Positions 51,609-60,670 of a stretch of DNA of 64,000 nt are shown here, piece after piece. The stretch's first letter is position 1. Each line of letters starts with the position of its first letter. Source of the DNA: Trueperaceae bacterium (GTDB taxonomy: Bacteria; Deinococcota; Deinococci; Deinococcales; Trueperaceae); assembly GCA_011389865.1 (NCBI GenBank), contig JAABTL010000011.1, positions 18,860-82,859 on the forward strand, in the 5' to 3' direction. Under the pieces are notes generated by a model, which had not been told where the DNA came from, made no database searches, and saw only the letters and a program-made list of their open reading frames with translations. Position numbers and translations under genes: made by a program.

Positions 51609-52474
51609 GCGGCATCGCCACGAACGCGCCCTCGCCCTCGCAGGTGGCCGCCCGCGCGCGCCGCCTGAAGCTGGTCAAGACCGTCGGCATCTACCTGCTG
51701 ATCGCCGTCGTCCTGGTGATCATGCTCTTCCCCTTCTACTGGATGATCCTGACGAGCCTGCGCAGTCAGGTCGACAACGTCAGTCGCGTCCCCGTCTGGG
51801 TCTTCACGCCGACCCTCGAGAACTATCAGAACGTCATCGCGCGCAACAACTTCCTGACCTTCACCTGGAACTCCTTCGTCGTCGCCGCGCTCTCCACCGG
51901 CATCGGCCTCGTGCTCGGGCTGCCCGCCGCCTACTCGATCGCGCGCTTCAAGCAGGACGGCCTGGCGCTCGCCATCCTCATCGCCCGCCTGACGCCCTAC
52001 ATCACGTACCTCGTCCCCTGGTACCTCGCCTTCCGTGCGCTGGGGTTGATCGACACCTACCTCGCCCTGACGCTGACGCACCTGATCGTCGGCATGCCGC
52101 TCATCGTGTGGATCATGATCAGTTTCTTCGAGGGCGTCCCGCAGGACCTGGAGGAGGCGGCGTTCGTCGACGGTGCCACCCGCATCGGCGCCTTCATGCG
52201 CGTCATCCTCCCGCTGTCGACGCCGGGCATCGTCGCCGCCAGCATCCTGGCGTTCATCTTCAGCTGGAACCAGTTCCTGTTCAGCCTGGTGCTCTCGGGC
52301 CCCAACACGCGCCCCGTCCCGGTGGCGGTGTTCAACTTCATCTCCTACGGGCAGATCGACTTCGGCGGGCTCGGCGCCGCGGCGGTGCTCATCACCCTGC
52401 CCGTCGTCATCCTGACGCTCATCATCCAGCGCTGGATCGTCACCGGCCTGACGATGGGCGCCGTGAAAGGCTGA
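51605..52474 (+). CDS. Carbohydrate ABC transporter permease (MalG/UgpE type)
   Basis: Permease of 289 aa with six predicted membrane segments after a charged 24-residue start. EAA-loop: LEEAAFVDGATRIGAFMRVILPLSTPG; C-terminus ends VTGLTMGAVKG. GTG start coupled to the preceding gene by a 4-bp overlap; a longer upstream frame is a shadow. It lies 4 nt before the dehydrogenase gene. Confidence 0.95.
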   Translation: MSGIATNAPSPSQVAARARRLKLVKTVGIYLLIAVVLVIMLFPFYWMILTSLRSQVDNVSRVPVWVFTPTLENYQNVIARNNFLTFTWNSFVVAALSTGIGLVLGLPAAYSIARFKQDGLALAILIARLTPYITYLVPWYLAFRALGLIDTYLALTLTHLIVGMPLIVWIMISFFEGVPQDLEEAAFVDGATRIGAFMRVILPLSTPGIVAASILAFIFSWNQFLFSLVLSGPNTRPVPVAVFNFISYGQIDFGGLGAAAVLITLPVVILTLIIQRWIVTGLTMGAVKG

Positions 52475-52478
52475 AACC

Positions 52479-53504
52479 ATGCTCGCGCTGCGCAAGCTCG
52501 CCCTCGGCGAGACCCGACTGGTCCTGCAGGAGGTCCCCGAACCCGAGGTCCGGCCCGGCCACGTCGTCCTCGACGTCGCTGCCGCCGGCATCTGCGGCAC
52601 CGACGTGCACATCCGCCGCGACGAGTACCGCTCCGAGCCGCCCGTGACGCTGGGCCACGAGGTCGCCGGCACGGTCGCCGAGATCGGCGCCGGCGTCGAG
52701 GGTTGGCGGGTGGGCCAGCGCGTCACCACCGAGACCTACTTCTCGGTCTGCGGCCGCTGCGAGCACTGCCGCACCGGCCGGCCCAACCTGTGCGCCCAGC
52801 GGCGCTCGATCGGCTCGTTCGAGGACGGCGGCTTCGCACCGCGCCTGCTGGTGCCCGCCACCAACCTGCACGCGCTCCCCGACGCGCTCGCGTTCCCCGA
52901 GGCCGCCCTGGTGGAGCCGCTCGCCTGCGTGGTGCGCGGCCTGCTCGAGTTGGGCAGGCTCGACGCCGGCGACCGCGTGGCAATCACCGGTCCCGGGCCC
53001 ATCGGCCTACTGGCGCTGCAGGTCGCCAAGGCCGCGGGGGCCCGCGCCGTCATGCTCGGCACCGCGGCCGATGCCGCGCGGCTCGAGTTGGCCGCGAGCC
53101 TCGGCGCCGACGGCGTCCTGACGGTCGAGGCCAGCGACGGGCTCGCGGACGCCGTGGGCGACGCCCTCGGCGGCCAGGCCAACGTCGCCGTCGAGTGCTC
53201 CGGCGCCGCGCCCGCCGCCGGCCTGCTGCTGCAGCTGGTCAAGAAGGCGGGCCGCTTCGTCCAGGTCGGCCTCTACGGCCAGCCCATCACGCTCGACATG
53301 GATCAGGTCTGCTACAAGGAGCTGCAGGTCAGCGGCAGCTTCGCCACCACCCCGAGCTCGTGGTACCGCGCGCTGGCGTTGGCGGGATCCGGCGCGGTCT
53401 CGCTCGCGGCGATCGTCGGCGCCACCTTCGCCCTGCGCGACTGGGAGCGCGCGTTCGAGGCGGTCGACGCGCGGGTGCCGGGGAAGGTGCTGCTGATCCC
53501 CTGA
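52479..53504 (+). CDS. Zinc-dependent dehydrogenase (sorbitol/threonine dehydrogenase-like)
   Basis: MDR enzyme of 341 aa. Catalytic zinc ligands Cys39 in GICGTD and His60-Glu61 in LGHEVAG; structural zinc cysteines Cys91, 94, 97 and 105 in CGRCEHCRTGRPNLC. Rossmann motif VAITGPGPIGLLALQVAKA near residue 158. All expected ligands are present, unlike the MDR protein at 22389. It is in one operon with a sugar importer and so probably oxidises the imported polyol or sugar to a keto form with NAD. Substrate is inferred only. Confidence 0.92.
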   Translation: MLALRKLALGETRLVLQEVPEPEVRPGHVVLDVAAAGICGTDVHIRRDEYRSEPPVTLGHEVAGTVAEIGAGVEGWRVGQRVTTETYFSVCGRCEHCRTGRPNLCAQRRSIGSFEDGGFAPRLLVPATNLHALPDALAFPEAALVEPLACVVRGLLELGRLDAGDRVAITGPGPIGLLALQVAKAAGARAVMLGTAADAARLELAASLGADGVLTVEASDGLADAVGDALGGQANVAVECSGAAPAAGLLLQLVKKAGRFVQVGLYGQPITLDMDQVCYKELQVSGSFATTPSSWYRALALAGSGAVSLAAIVGATFALRDWERAFEAVDARVPGKVLLIP

Positions 53505-53543
53505 GCGGGCCCGGGGGCCACGCGGTCGAGAGGACCGCCGCAC

Positions 53544-56465
53544 TCAGCCCTCCCCGGGCACGGGCGGCGAGCCGGTGCGCAGGAGCGCGGTGACGGTGTC
53601 ACGGTAACCGAGCGCGCGCGACAGCGTCTCGAGGGTCGCCCAAGTGGCCGCGTCGATCACGGCGCGCAGTGGCGGCAGGTGCCAGTTCTCGATCCCCTGC
53701 CGCACGCGGGCGTCGAGGCCAGGTGTGATGGTCGCCGCGAGGTAACAGGCCGCCGCCCGCACGGGCTCCCCACGCAGCTTCCACAACTGGCCGATCGCCT
53801 GCATCACCTCGAGCGCCTTGGGGGTCTCGCCGGCCTCGTCCAAGGCCCGCAGCGCCGCGCGCAGCGCACGATCGGCCGCCAGGAAGTCGCCCGTCATCGT
53901 GGACGCCACGCCGATCCAGTACATCTCGATGTTCCGGCGGCGCCGTGCGCCCACCGCCCGGTGGCGCCGCTCGGCCAGGCGAAAGGCCGCCAGCGCGGCC
54001 GCGAAGTCACCGACGGCGTAGCTGCAGTATCCGAGGTCGTGCAGCGCCTCCGCCTCGGCCAGCACGTCGCCGGCCTCGCGCGCAAGCAGCAGGCAGCGAT
54101 CGAAGCCGGCACGCGCCACTTCGACGCGCGCGACGTACGCCGGCGACGGTGCCAGTGGCCCCCCGAAAGCGCGTGAGCGTCCCAGCGCGATGAGAGCACG
54201 CAGGCGCGTCGTGGCGACCCGCTCGATGGGGTCGATCCGCGCCCATCCGGCGCCGACCCCATCGAGCTCCGCCTCCGCCTCGTCGTAGCGACCGAGGTCG
54301 TACAGCACCTCGGCGGCCTGCCAGCCGGCGCGGCCGGACGCCGCCGCATCGCCGCATCTCGCCGCCAGCCCACGCGCCAGGTGAGCCCGCCGCAGCGCGC
54401 GGTGTCGCTGTCCCACGCGGTTCTCGACCGATGCGAGCACCGTGTGCAGGGCGGCCCGCACGCCGAACTCGCGTGGCCGCCGCGCCATGGCGTGTGCGAA
54501 GAGCTCGATGGCCTCCGCATGACGACCGCGGACGTCCAACAGCAGGGCCAGCGGCTCGACCACACCGCCGAGCTCGTCGGGCTCCACCGCGCGCCAGGCC
54601 GCGTGCAGCTCGGGGAGCTCCCGAACCCACGCCTCCACGCAGCCTGGACCGCGCGCGGAGCGCAGCTTCGCCGCACCGCGCCGCAGCTCGCCCAGGTAGT
54701 GCCACGCATGGCGCGCACGCGCCGCATCCAGGTCCTCGGAGCGGGCGTGGCGGACAAGGAAGCCACGCACGCGCCCGTGCATCGTCCAACGGTCCCCAGT
54801 CACGGCCTGGAGCCAGCCGGCGCGCGCCCAGCCGGCAAGGTCGGCGACCGTCGCGCCGGCGACCGCCTCGGCAGCATGCCGATCGAACACCGCCGCGAAC
54901 ACGCTGCAGGTCACCAGCCGCTCGGTCCGCTCGGGGGCCATGCCCTCGATCGACACCTCGAGCACGCACTCGAGGCTGCGGTGGCGCTCGGGCAGCGCGA
55001 GTGCCGCGTCACCGCCGATCGCGTCGGGGCGTTCCCGCGCGATGCGCGCGATCTCGCCGAGCGAGAACGCAGGCACCAGGCTGGCGGCCAGCACCAGACC
55101 GAGCGGCAGGCCCTCGACCGCCTCCACCAGGTCGGCGAGGGGCGCGCGGTCACCCGGCGCGAGCGCGAAGCCGGCGTCCGATCGCCGCGCGACGTCCACG
55201 AAGAGACGCGCGGCCGGGGCGTCGCGCCAGCCGCGGCCAAAGGGCCTGGCCAACCCGACGAGGCGGACGCCGACTTCGCCGGCGATGCCCACGGATTCGC
55301 GGCTCGTCACCATGGAGCGGCCCGCGGGCACACCCTCCAGTAACCTCATCAACAGCTCCGTGGCGCGATGGCGGGGTTCGATGCCGTCGAGCACCAAGAG
55401 TTGCCTGTGGCGCACGAGACGATCCCGGATCGCCTCGACGACCCGGTCCTCGCTGCCGCCCGTGACGCCGAGCGCGGCGGCGACGGCGTAGAGCACACCG
55501 GCTGCGTCCGCCACGCCGTCCACCGCCGCGAGGGCTACCGCGTCGTACCGGTGGCGCACGCGCGCGGCCAGCGCGGAGGCGACCCGGCTCTTGCCCACAC
55601 CCCCGGGCCCCACGATCGACAGCGGCGACGCCGTCGGCAGCAGCGCCGCGAGGCGCTCCAGCTCCTCGTCGCGCCCGATGATCCGGGCCACCTCCTGTCC
55701 CTCCGCCGCCTCGCCCGCAGCGGTGACACCGGCACCCCACGTCCGGCCCCCGGACGTGCGCGCCTGCTCCGCGACGGCCGTCGTCGCAGGCGACGGCTCG
55801 ACGCCGAGCTCCGCGCGCAGCACGCGCCGACAGACGTCGTACTGGTCGAGCGCGCTCGCAGCGTCGCCACCCGCCAGCGCGAGGCGCATCACCCGTCGGT
55901 GCGCGCGCTCGTCGAGCGGATCCTCCTCGAGCAGGGTGCGCAGCCAAGCGACGGCCGCATCGGGATCGTGCCCGGCCTCCGCCGACTCGGCCAGCCGCCA
56001 CAGCGTCCGGAGGTAGAGGCCGCCCAACCGCCCGCGCTCCTGCTCCATCCAATCCACGAAGCCGGCCGCCGCCGGTAGTTCGAAGCCGGCCATGAAGACG
56101 TCGCGGTGGTGCCGCCCGCCCCCCGCCCCCCGCCACGCCTCGACCGCCTCCTCGAACCGACCGTCCATGACGGCGTGCTCGAAGCGGACGGCGTCGCAAC
56201 CTGCAGCCAAGGCGACGCGCTGCCGACCGGCGGGCGCGTCGAGCACGTCGGCGTCGGGCAGCGAGCGACGCAGCTGGTGCAGCGCGACGCGCAGGTTGTG
56301 GCGCGCGCCCGGGCCCCACAGCAGCTCGGCGAGCTCCGCGCGATCGGCGCCACCACGCATCGCGACGTAGGCGGCCAGCGCGGTGAGCTTCGCCGGTAGG
56401 CGTAGGGCGCCGCCACCGCCCGAGAGCGCCGCGGACCCAAGCAGGACCACCTCGAGGACGTCCAT
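53544..56465 (-). CDS. AfsR/SARP-like regulator: winged helix, BTAD, NTPase, TPR
   Basis: Large regulator of 973 aa. Residues 1-95 form a truncated OmpR-like winged helix (RAELAELLWGPGARHNLRVALHQLRRSL). Residues about 95-235 are a BTAD domain (FVDWMEQERGRL, LGVEPSPAT). The STAND-type NTPase follows with a P-loop GPGGVGKS at 286-293 and LLVLDGIE as Walker B. The C-terminal 450 residues are TPR-like helices. The ATG at 56465 is preferred: a TATGTT -10 box (56481-56476) lies 10 nt upstream and overlaps the alternative start at 56480. It is divergent from a lipoprotein gene, with heptamer direct repeats between. A 7-kb frame extending further upstream is a shadow. Confidence 0.85.
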   Translation of the reverse strand: MDVLEVVLLGSAALSGGGGALRLPAKLTALAAYVAMRGGADRAELAELLWGPGARHNLRVALHQLRRSLPDADVLDAPAGRQRVALAAGCDAVRFEHAVMDGRFEEAVEAWRGAGGGRHHRDVFMAGFELPAAAGFVDWMEQERGRLGGLYLRTLWRLAESAEAGHDPDAAVAWLRTLLEEDPLDERAHRRVMRLALAGGDAASALDQYDVCRRVLRAELGVEPSPATTAVAEQARTSGGRTWGAGVTAAGEAAEGQEVARIIGRDEELERLAALLPTASPLSIVGPGGVGKSRVASALAARVRHRYDAVALAAVDGVADAAGVLYAVAAALGVTGGSEDRVVEAIRDRLVRHRQLLVLDGIEPRHRATELLMRLLEGVPAGRSMVTSRESVGIAGEVGVRLVGLARPFGRGWRDAPAARLFVDVARRSDAGFALAPGDRAPLADLVEAVEGLPLGLVLAASLVPAFSLGEIARIARERPDAIGGDAALALPERHRSLECVLEVSIEGMAPERTERLVTCSVFAAVFDRHAAEAVAGATVADLAGWARAGWLQAVTGDRWTMHGRVRGFLVRHARSEDLDAARARHAWHYLGELRRGAAKLRSARGPGCVEAWVRELPELHAAWRAVEPDELGGVVEPLALLLDVRGRHAEAIELFAHAMARRPREFGVRAALHTVLASVENRVGQRHRALRRAHLARGLAARCGDAAASGRAGWQAAEVLYDLGRYDEAEAELDGVGAGWARIDPIERVATTRLRALIALGRSRAFGGPLAPSPAYVARVEVARAGFDRCLLLAREAGDVLAEAEALHDLGYCSYAVGDFAAALAAFRLAERRHRAVGARRRRNIEMYWIGVASTMTGDFLAADRALRAALRALDEAGETPKALEVMQAIGQLWKLRGEPVRAAACYLAATITPGLDARVRQGIENWHLPPLRAVIDAATWATLETLSRALGYRDTVTALLRTGSPPVPGEG

Positions 56466-56475
56466 TCTGGACAGC

Positions 56476-56481
56476 AACATA
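56476..56481 (-). promoter_or_regulatory. -10 box TATGTT of the SARP-like regulator gene
   Basis: TATGTT on the minus strand ends 10 nt before the ATG at 56465, so the leader is only a few nucleotides. No convincing -35; the heptamer repeats occupy the region 18-35 nt further upstream. Confidence 0.5.
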
Positions 56482-56499
56482 GCCCACCACGACGCACCA

Positions 56500-56517
56500 T
56501 TGATGGTCCGTTGATGG
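56500..56517 (+). promoter_or_regulatory. SARP-type heptamer direct repeats
   Basis: TTGATGG occurs at 56500-56506 and 56511-56517, separated by 4 bp (11-bp pitch). GAGATT (56527-56532) follows after 9 nt and may be the -10 box for the lipoprotein gene. SARP regulators are known to bind heptamer direct repeats with 11-bp pitch just upstream of a -10. Confidence 0.6.
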
Positions 56518-56567
56518 CTCGCGGGCGAGATTGGTGCGCAGCCCAAACGCGCGCAAGGAGACCCGAC

Positions 56568-57791
56568 GTGAACCCACACGACCCGATCCTCCGAACCACC
56601 AATCGCCCCGCCGCGATCGCCCTCGCGGCTGCGCTCCTCTTGACGCTCGCCGCCTGCGGCGGCGGTGGACCCGGCGGTGGCACGGCCACCGGCACCCTCG
56701 ACGTCGACGTGACCGGACTGCCGGCCGGCACGGCCGCCGACGTCGCGGTCACCGGGCCCGGCGGCTTCGCCGACGCGCTGACCGGCGACGAGACCCTCAC
56801 CGACCTGACCGTCGGCACGTACACGGTCGCGGCGCAGCCGGTCGACGCCCCGGTCCCGGCCGGCGCCACCTATGACCCCCTCGTGCCCAGCCAGAGCGCG
56901 GCCGTCCTCGCGGCCACGACCACGGACGTCACCGTCGAGTACGACCTGCACGAGTGCGTGATGTACGAGCCGAGCGTCGATGTCGGTGGGGATCTCAGCG
57001 GCGAGTGGAGCACGTCCGGTGAAGCCGGCCAAGTGGTCGAGATCGTCACCGCGCCGGCCGATCCCGGCGGCGGCTACGTCACCGTTCGCCTGCAGTCCAC
57101 CGAGAGCATGCGTCCGCAACTCTTCGCGGAGGTGGTGCCCGAGGCGTCGTCGAGCATCGTCCTCTCCGGACAGACGACGACCGATCCCGCCATCAACCCG
57201 GATCCCACCGTGGTCGAGGCCGTCTTCGAGGTGGCGCCCAGCCGCTCCTACCAGCTCACGCTGCGCGGCCTCAACGCCGCCGGCGCGAGCATCACCTACC
57301 CCCAGGCGTTCACCGCCAGCTGGTCGTTCACCAGCCGCGTCGACTGCTACGAGCCGAACGACACCATCGAGACCGCGAAGGCGATCCCGATGGAGAACCC
57401 GATCAGCGCGACCTTCATCGCCGGCTTCCGCGACAGCAACTCGATTCCGGCCACCTCGGCGCCCACGCTCGACTTCTACCGCTTCGAGCTGCACGCGCCG
57501 AGCGCCGTGCGCATCACCCTCTCGGACGTCGCGGACGAGGTGCGCCCGCGCCTCGTCGTGTACGACGAAGGCGGCGGCCAGGTCGGCTCCGGCGCCCTCG
57601 CGCCGGCCGCCGGTGAGAACGCGGTGTACGAGTCCGCCGGCGCCCTGCCCGCGGGCTGGTACCGCGTCCGCGTGGACGTCGGCCTGAGCCCCTCCGACTT
57701 CCGGCGTTCCAGCCTCACCAGCAACACCGACACGGAGATCCCCCCGCACTTCCTGCAGGACTACACGCTGGTGGTCGAAGCGCTGGACTGA
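56568..57791 (+). CDS. Exported lipoprotein with a PPC-like domain
   Basis: Protein of 407 aa. Signal peptide with lipobox LLTLAAC, lipidated Cys30, then a Gly-rich linker. Residues about 40-120 look like a PEGA-type beta domain (GTLDVDVTGLPAGTAADVAVTG). The C-terminal half (about 260-405) has CYEPNDTIETAKAIPM and LDFYRFELHAPSAVRITLSD, the pattern of the bacterial pre-peptidase C-terminal (PPC) domain, common in secreted proteins. No catalytic domain is seen. GTG at 56568 is used because AAGGAG lies 7 nt upstream. It is divergent from the SARP-like regulator and preceded by its putative binding site. Confidence 0.82.
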   Translation: MNPHDPILRTTNRPAAIALAAALLLTLAACGGGGPGGGTATGTLDVDVTGLPAGTAADVAVTGPGGFADALTGDETLTDLTVGTYTVAAQPVDAPVPAGATYDPLVPSQSAAVLAATTTDVTVEYDLHECVMYEPSVDVGGDLSGEWSTSGEAGQVVEIVTAPADPGGGYVTVRLQSTESMRPQLFAEVVPEASSSIVLSGQTTTDPAINPDPTVVEAVFEVAPSRSYQLTLRGLNAAGASITYPQAFTASWSFTSRVDCYEPNDTIETAKAIPMENPISATFIAGFRDSNSIPATSAPTLDFYRFELHAPSAVRITLSDVADEVRPRLVVYDEGGGQVGSGALAPAAGENAVYESAGALPAGWYRVRVDVGLSPSDFRRSSLTSNTDTEIPPHFLQDYTLVVEALD

Positions 57792-57872
57792 CCGCCACGA
57801 CCCGCTCGCACGCGCGACCCGCCCTCGACCTCCCGAGCGGCGGGTCGCTCGCCGTCGCCACGCCGGGCGACC

Positions 57873-57890
57873 CGACTGATAGCCGACTGA
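57873..57890 (+). promoter_or_regulatory. SARP-type heptamer direct repeats
   Basis: CGACTGA occurs twice exactly (57873-57879 and 57884-57890) with a 4-bp spacer, an 11-bp pitch. TAGCCT at 57902-57907 may be the -10, 11 nt downstream. It precedes the FG-GAP lipoprotein gene. Confidence 0.55.
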
Positions 57891-57953
57891 GACCCCACCG
57901 CTAGCCTCCTCCCACGCCCGTTCGCACGCCCGGAACGGCGGAGGAGGAAACCC

Positions 57954-60545
57954 ATGCCCACCCGCTCCCGGTGGACCCGCATGCCGCGCCTCGCGCGCCC
58001 CGCCCTCGCCCTCGCGCTCGCCGCCCTGCTGGCGGCGTGCTCCGGGGGGCCGCCCGGGAGCGGCAACCCGAACCCGAACCCGACGCCGACGGACGACCCC
58101 GTCGCCTCGGCGCTGGACGCCCTCGGCGTCGACACCACCCCCAGCCCGCGCCTCGCACCCGACGGCAGTGAGCTCGGGGAGGACGACGCCCCGCTGGGCC
58201 CCTCCGCCTCGCTCGGCGAGCCCGAGGCCTTCACCGACGAGAGCGCCGCCAACCCGCACATGGAGCTCGTCCTGGCCAACCCGGACATCGCCGGCAGCAC
58301 CCCGGTGGGCACCACCTTCGAGGTGCGCAAGCTCGAGGAAGTGGCGGTCACGCCGACCGGCACCATCGAGTTCGGCTCCGAGACGATCCTGGCCGACCTG
58401 AGCGCCGGCAACGAATGGGCCCTCCCGGACGGCGGCAACCAGTTCCAGACGCGCCGCGCCGTGGCCGCGGGCGACCTGGATGGCGACGGCTTCGACGAGA
58501 TCGCCGCCATCTTCGTCGACGCGAGCGACGACGTCCTGAAGCTGCGCGTCTTCGAGGACGCGGCCGCCGGCTTCACCGCGCGGACCTCCTCGCTCGCCGC
58601 CGGCGCCAGCGTCGAGAGCCTGACGCTCCTCGCCTACGACGCCGACGGCGACGGCCGCGACGACCTGGTGGCGGCGATCGCCTACGGCGACCGCGTCGAG
58701 CTGGCCGTCCTCACCGGCAGCGTCGCCGGCTCCTTCTCGATCGACGCCGGCGCGACCACGACGCTCGATCCCCAGGTGGCGAACTCGACCCTGTACGTGC
58801 GCATGGCGGCGGGACAGCTCGACTACGACCTGGGCCTCGAGCTCGGGGTCGTGGTGAACGAGGCGACCAGCGGCAACGGTCTGGCGACGTACTACCTGTT
58901 CGACGACGCCAACGCCGGTCGCGCGCTCCTCCGTTCGGCCTCGGTGCAGGCGAACGTCGGCGGGATCGTCGCCGCCGAAGCGGCCGACATCAAGCTCGCC
59001 GACGTCGACGGCGACGGGCTCGACGAGGTGATCCTTGCCGGCGCAACCAACCTCGCCTGGGGGTGCAGCGACAACGACTTCTCTGCGCTCATGATCGCGC
59101 TGGACGACGAGCCCAGCGGTTTCACGCCACTCGGCGCGACGGTAGAGAGGCTCCTCTACCGGAACTGCAGTTCCGCTGGCGGCGACTGGAGGCGCCTGTT
59201 CGTGTTCCTGACCACCCCCGACCTTGACGGCGACGGCGTCCACGAGATCGTCGCGAACCAGCTCGTGTTCGACAACTTCGCCAACGCTGCTGCGTTCACG
59301 CGCCTCGCCAACGTCGAACTGCCGTCGGAAGCGTTCCTGGACAACAACGCCGACCGTGGCCAGCACCTGGGCGTCTCGGCGATGGAGATGATCGCCGCCG
59401 ACGTCACCGGCGACGGCCGCGAGAACGTGCTGCTCTACCACCAGAACCGCGCCACGATGCCCGTCTGGGGCATCTCGGCGATCTCGTCGATCGGCGTGAA
59501 CGGCTGGGCCCAGCTCAGCGAGGTGGCGATGCCGGGCACCTCGAATGGACAGGGCACCGCGCGTCCGATCGTCGTGCCCGCCAACGTCGACGAGGACGGC
59601 CCGGTCCTCAAGTACGGCGCCGGCAGCCACGAGCTCGTCTTCACCGAGCCGCTCATCATCGCCGCCATGGCGGCGCCGCCCTGCCAAGAGGGCATCGAGC
59701 AGAACCTCTTCTACTGCGTCACGCGCTTCGGCCAGGGGACCAGCTCGACGGTCGACGCCTCGCTCACCTTGACCGTCAAAGCGAGCGTGACCGCCGGCTT
59801 CGAGGCGGAGGTGAACGTCCCCTTCATCCCCGTGAGCGCCGGGGTCGAGATGCGCAAGACCGTGACCGCCACGGCCAGCGCCTGGGCGGGCGCGGCGTAC
59901 ACCGTCGAGAAGACCATCACCTACACCTCGGGCTCGCTCGAGGACGCGGTCGTCTTCACCTCGATCCCCTACGACGTCTACCGCTACGACATCGTCTCCC
60001 ACCCCGACCCCGAGTTCGTCGGCAAGCAGATCGTGATCCGCATCCCGCGCGAGCCGGTGACGATGATCGCCGAGCGCGGCTTCTTCAACGACGCCCTCCC
60101 GAGCGGCGCGACGTCGATCGGCGGCAACGTCTTCGACCACACGCCGGGCGACCTGAGCAGCTACCCGTCGACCGCGCGGAAGAACTCGCTCCGCTCGCAG
60201 TACGGCGGCATCGAGTTCGGGCCCTCCGGCGTCGGCCAGGGCGGCGGCGACACCGAGCTGGAGATCGCGGTCTCGAGCGAGATCAGCGCTGGTGGCTCGC
60301 TGGGCATCGAGTACGAGAAGTCGGTCGAGGTCACCGGCGGCGGCGCGATCGCCGGCTTCAGCGTCGGGTACGGCGCCGAGGCCGCCCTGTCGATCACCAG
60401 CGGCTCGCAGACGACCTACACCGGCGTCGTCGGCAGCATCTCCGCCGCCGACTTCGCCGAGCACGCCTACTCGTGGGGGATCTTCACCTACGTGCAGGAC
60501 GTGGGGGGCCAAGAGATCGAGGTCATCAACTTCTGGGTCGAATGA
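57954..60545 (+). CDS. FG-GAP repeat lipoprotein with a beta-rich C-terminal domain
   Basis: Exported protein of 863 aa. Lipobox LLAAC gives lipidated Cys29, followed by an NPNPNPTPTDD linker. Residues about 150-510 hold FG-GAP/VCBS-type repeats with calcium-loop motifs such as DLDGDGFDEI, DADGDGRDDL, DVDGDGLDEV, DLDGDGVHEI and DVTGDGRENV, predicting a beta-propeller. The last 330 residues are a different domain with long alternating strands (SLTLTVKASVTAGFEAEV, KTVTATASAWAGAAYTVEK), ending SWGIFTYVQDVGGQEIEVINFWVE; I do not recognise it with certainty. GAGGAGG lies 6 nt before the ATG. Probable surface protein; function unknown. Confidence 0.85.
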   Translation: MPTRSRWTRMPRLARPALALALAALLAACSGGPPGSGNPNPNPTPTDDPVASALDALGVDTTPSPRLAPDGSELGEDDAPLGPSASLGEPEAFTDESAANPHMELVLANPDIAGSTPVGTTFEVRKLEEVAVTPTGTIEFGSETILADLSAGNEWALPDGGNQFQTRRAVAAGDLDGDGFDEIAAIFVDASDDVLKLRVFEDAAAGFTARTSSLAAGASVESLTLLAYDADGDGRDDLVAAIAYGDRVELAVLTGSVAGSFSIDAGATTTLDPQVANSTLYVRMAAGQLDYDLGLELGVVVNEATSGNGLATYYLFDDANAGRALLRSASVQANVGGIVAAEAADIKLADVDGDGLDEVILAGATNLAWGCSDNDFSALMIALDDEPSGFTPLGATVERLLYRNCSSAGGDWRRLFVFLTTPDLDGDGVHEIVANQLVFDNFANAAAFTRLANVELPSEAFLDNNADRGQHLGVSAMEMIAADVTGDGRENVLLYHQNRATMPVWGISAISSIGVNGWAQLSEVAMPGTSNGQGTARPIVVPANVDEDGPVLKYGAGSHELVFTEPLIIAAMAAPPCQEGIEQNLFYCVTRFGQGTSSTVDASLTLTVKASVTAGFEAEVNVPFIPVSAGVEMRKTVTATASAWAGAAYTVEKTITYTSGSLEDAVVFTSIPYDVYRYDIVSHPDPEFVGKQIVIRIPREPVTMIAERGFFNDALPSGATSIGGNVFDHTPGDLSSYPSTARKNSLRSQYGGIEFGPSGVGQGGGDTELEIAVSSEISAGGSLGIEYEKSVEVTGGGAIAGFSVGYGAEAALSITSGSQTTYTGVVGSISAADFAEHAYSWGIFTYVQDVGGQEIEVINFWVE

Positions 60546-60670
60546 GCTGACCCGCGCCGCGGCGCGGTCGTGAGGGCGCCGCCCCCCGACCGCGCCGGGA
60601 AGGACCCGTATCATGCCGCGTGGACGACGCCGTGCTGCTGTTCGGGGTACCGCGTCGGCGCCGAGACGGC
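60546..60670 (+). repeat. Duplicated segment, copy A (functional regulator promoter and 5' end)
   Basis: This segment, with a GC hairpin right after the lipoprotein stop (60549-60569), the TATCAT -10 and the first codons of the regulator, is repeated with visible similarity (roughly four fifths of positions in a by-eye alignment) at 63736-63850. Confidence 0.75.
60609..60614 (+). promoter_or_regulatory. Leaderless -10 box TATCAT
   Basis: TATCAT ends 5 nt before the GTG at 60620, fixing that start. Confidence 0.6.

Noticed and set aside
60546..60569. Strong terminator after the FG-GAP lipoprotein
   Set aside because: The hairpin has a bulge and no T-tract, and is part of the duplicated segment; it is not called as a terminator.
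53544..60614. A single 2356-codon minus-strand open frame
   Set aside because: Only the part below 56465 has regulator domains and a promoter. The upstream part is antisense to two lipoprotein genes and is a composition artefact of high GC.
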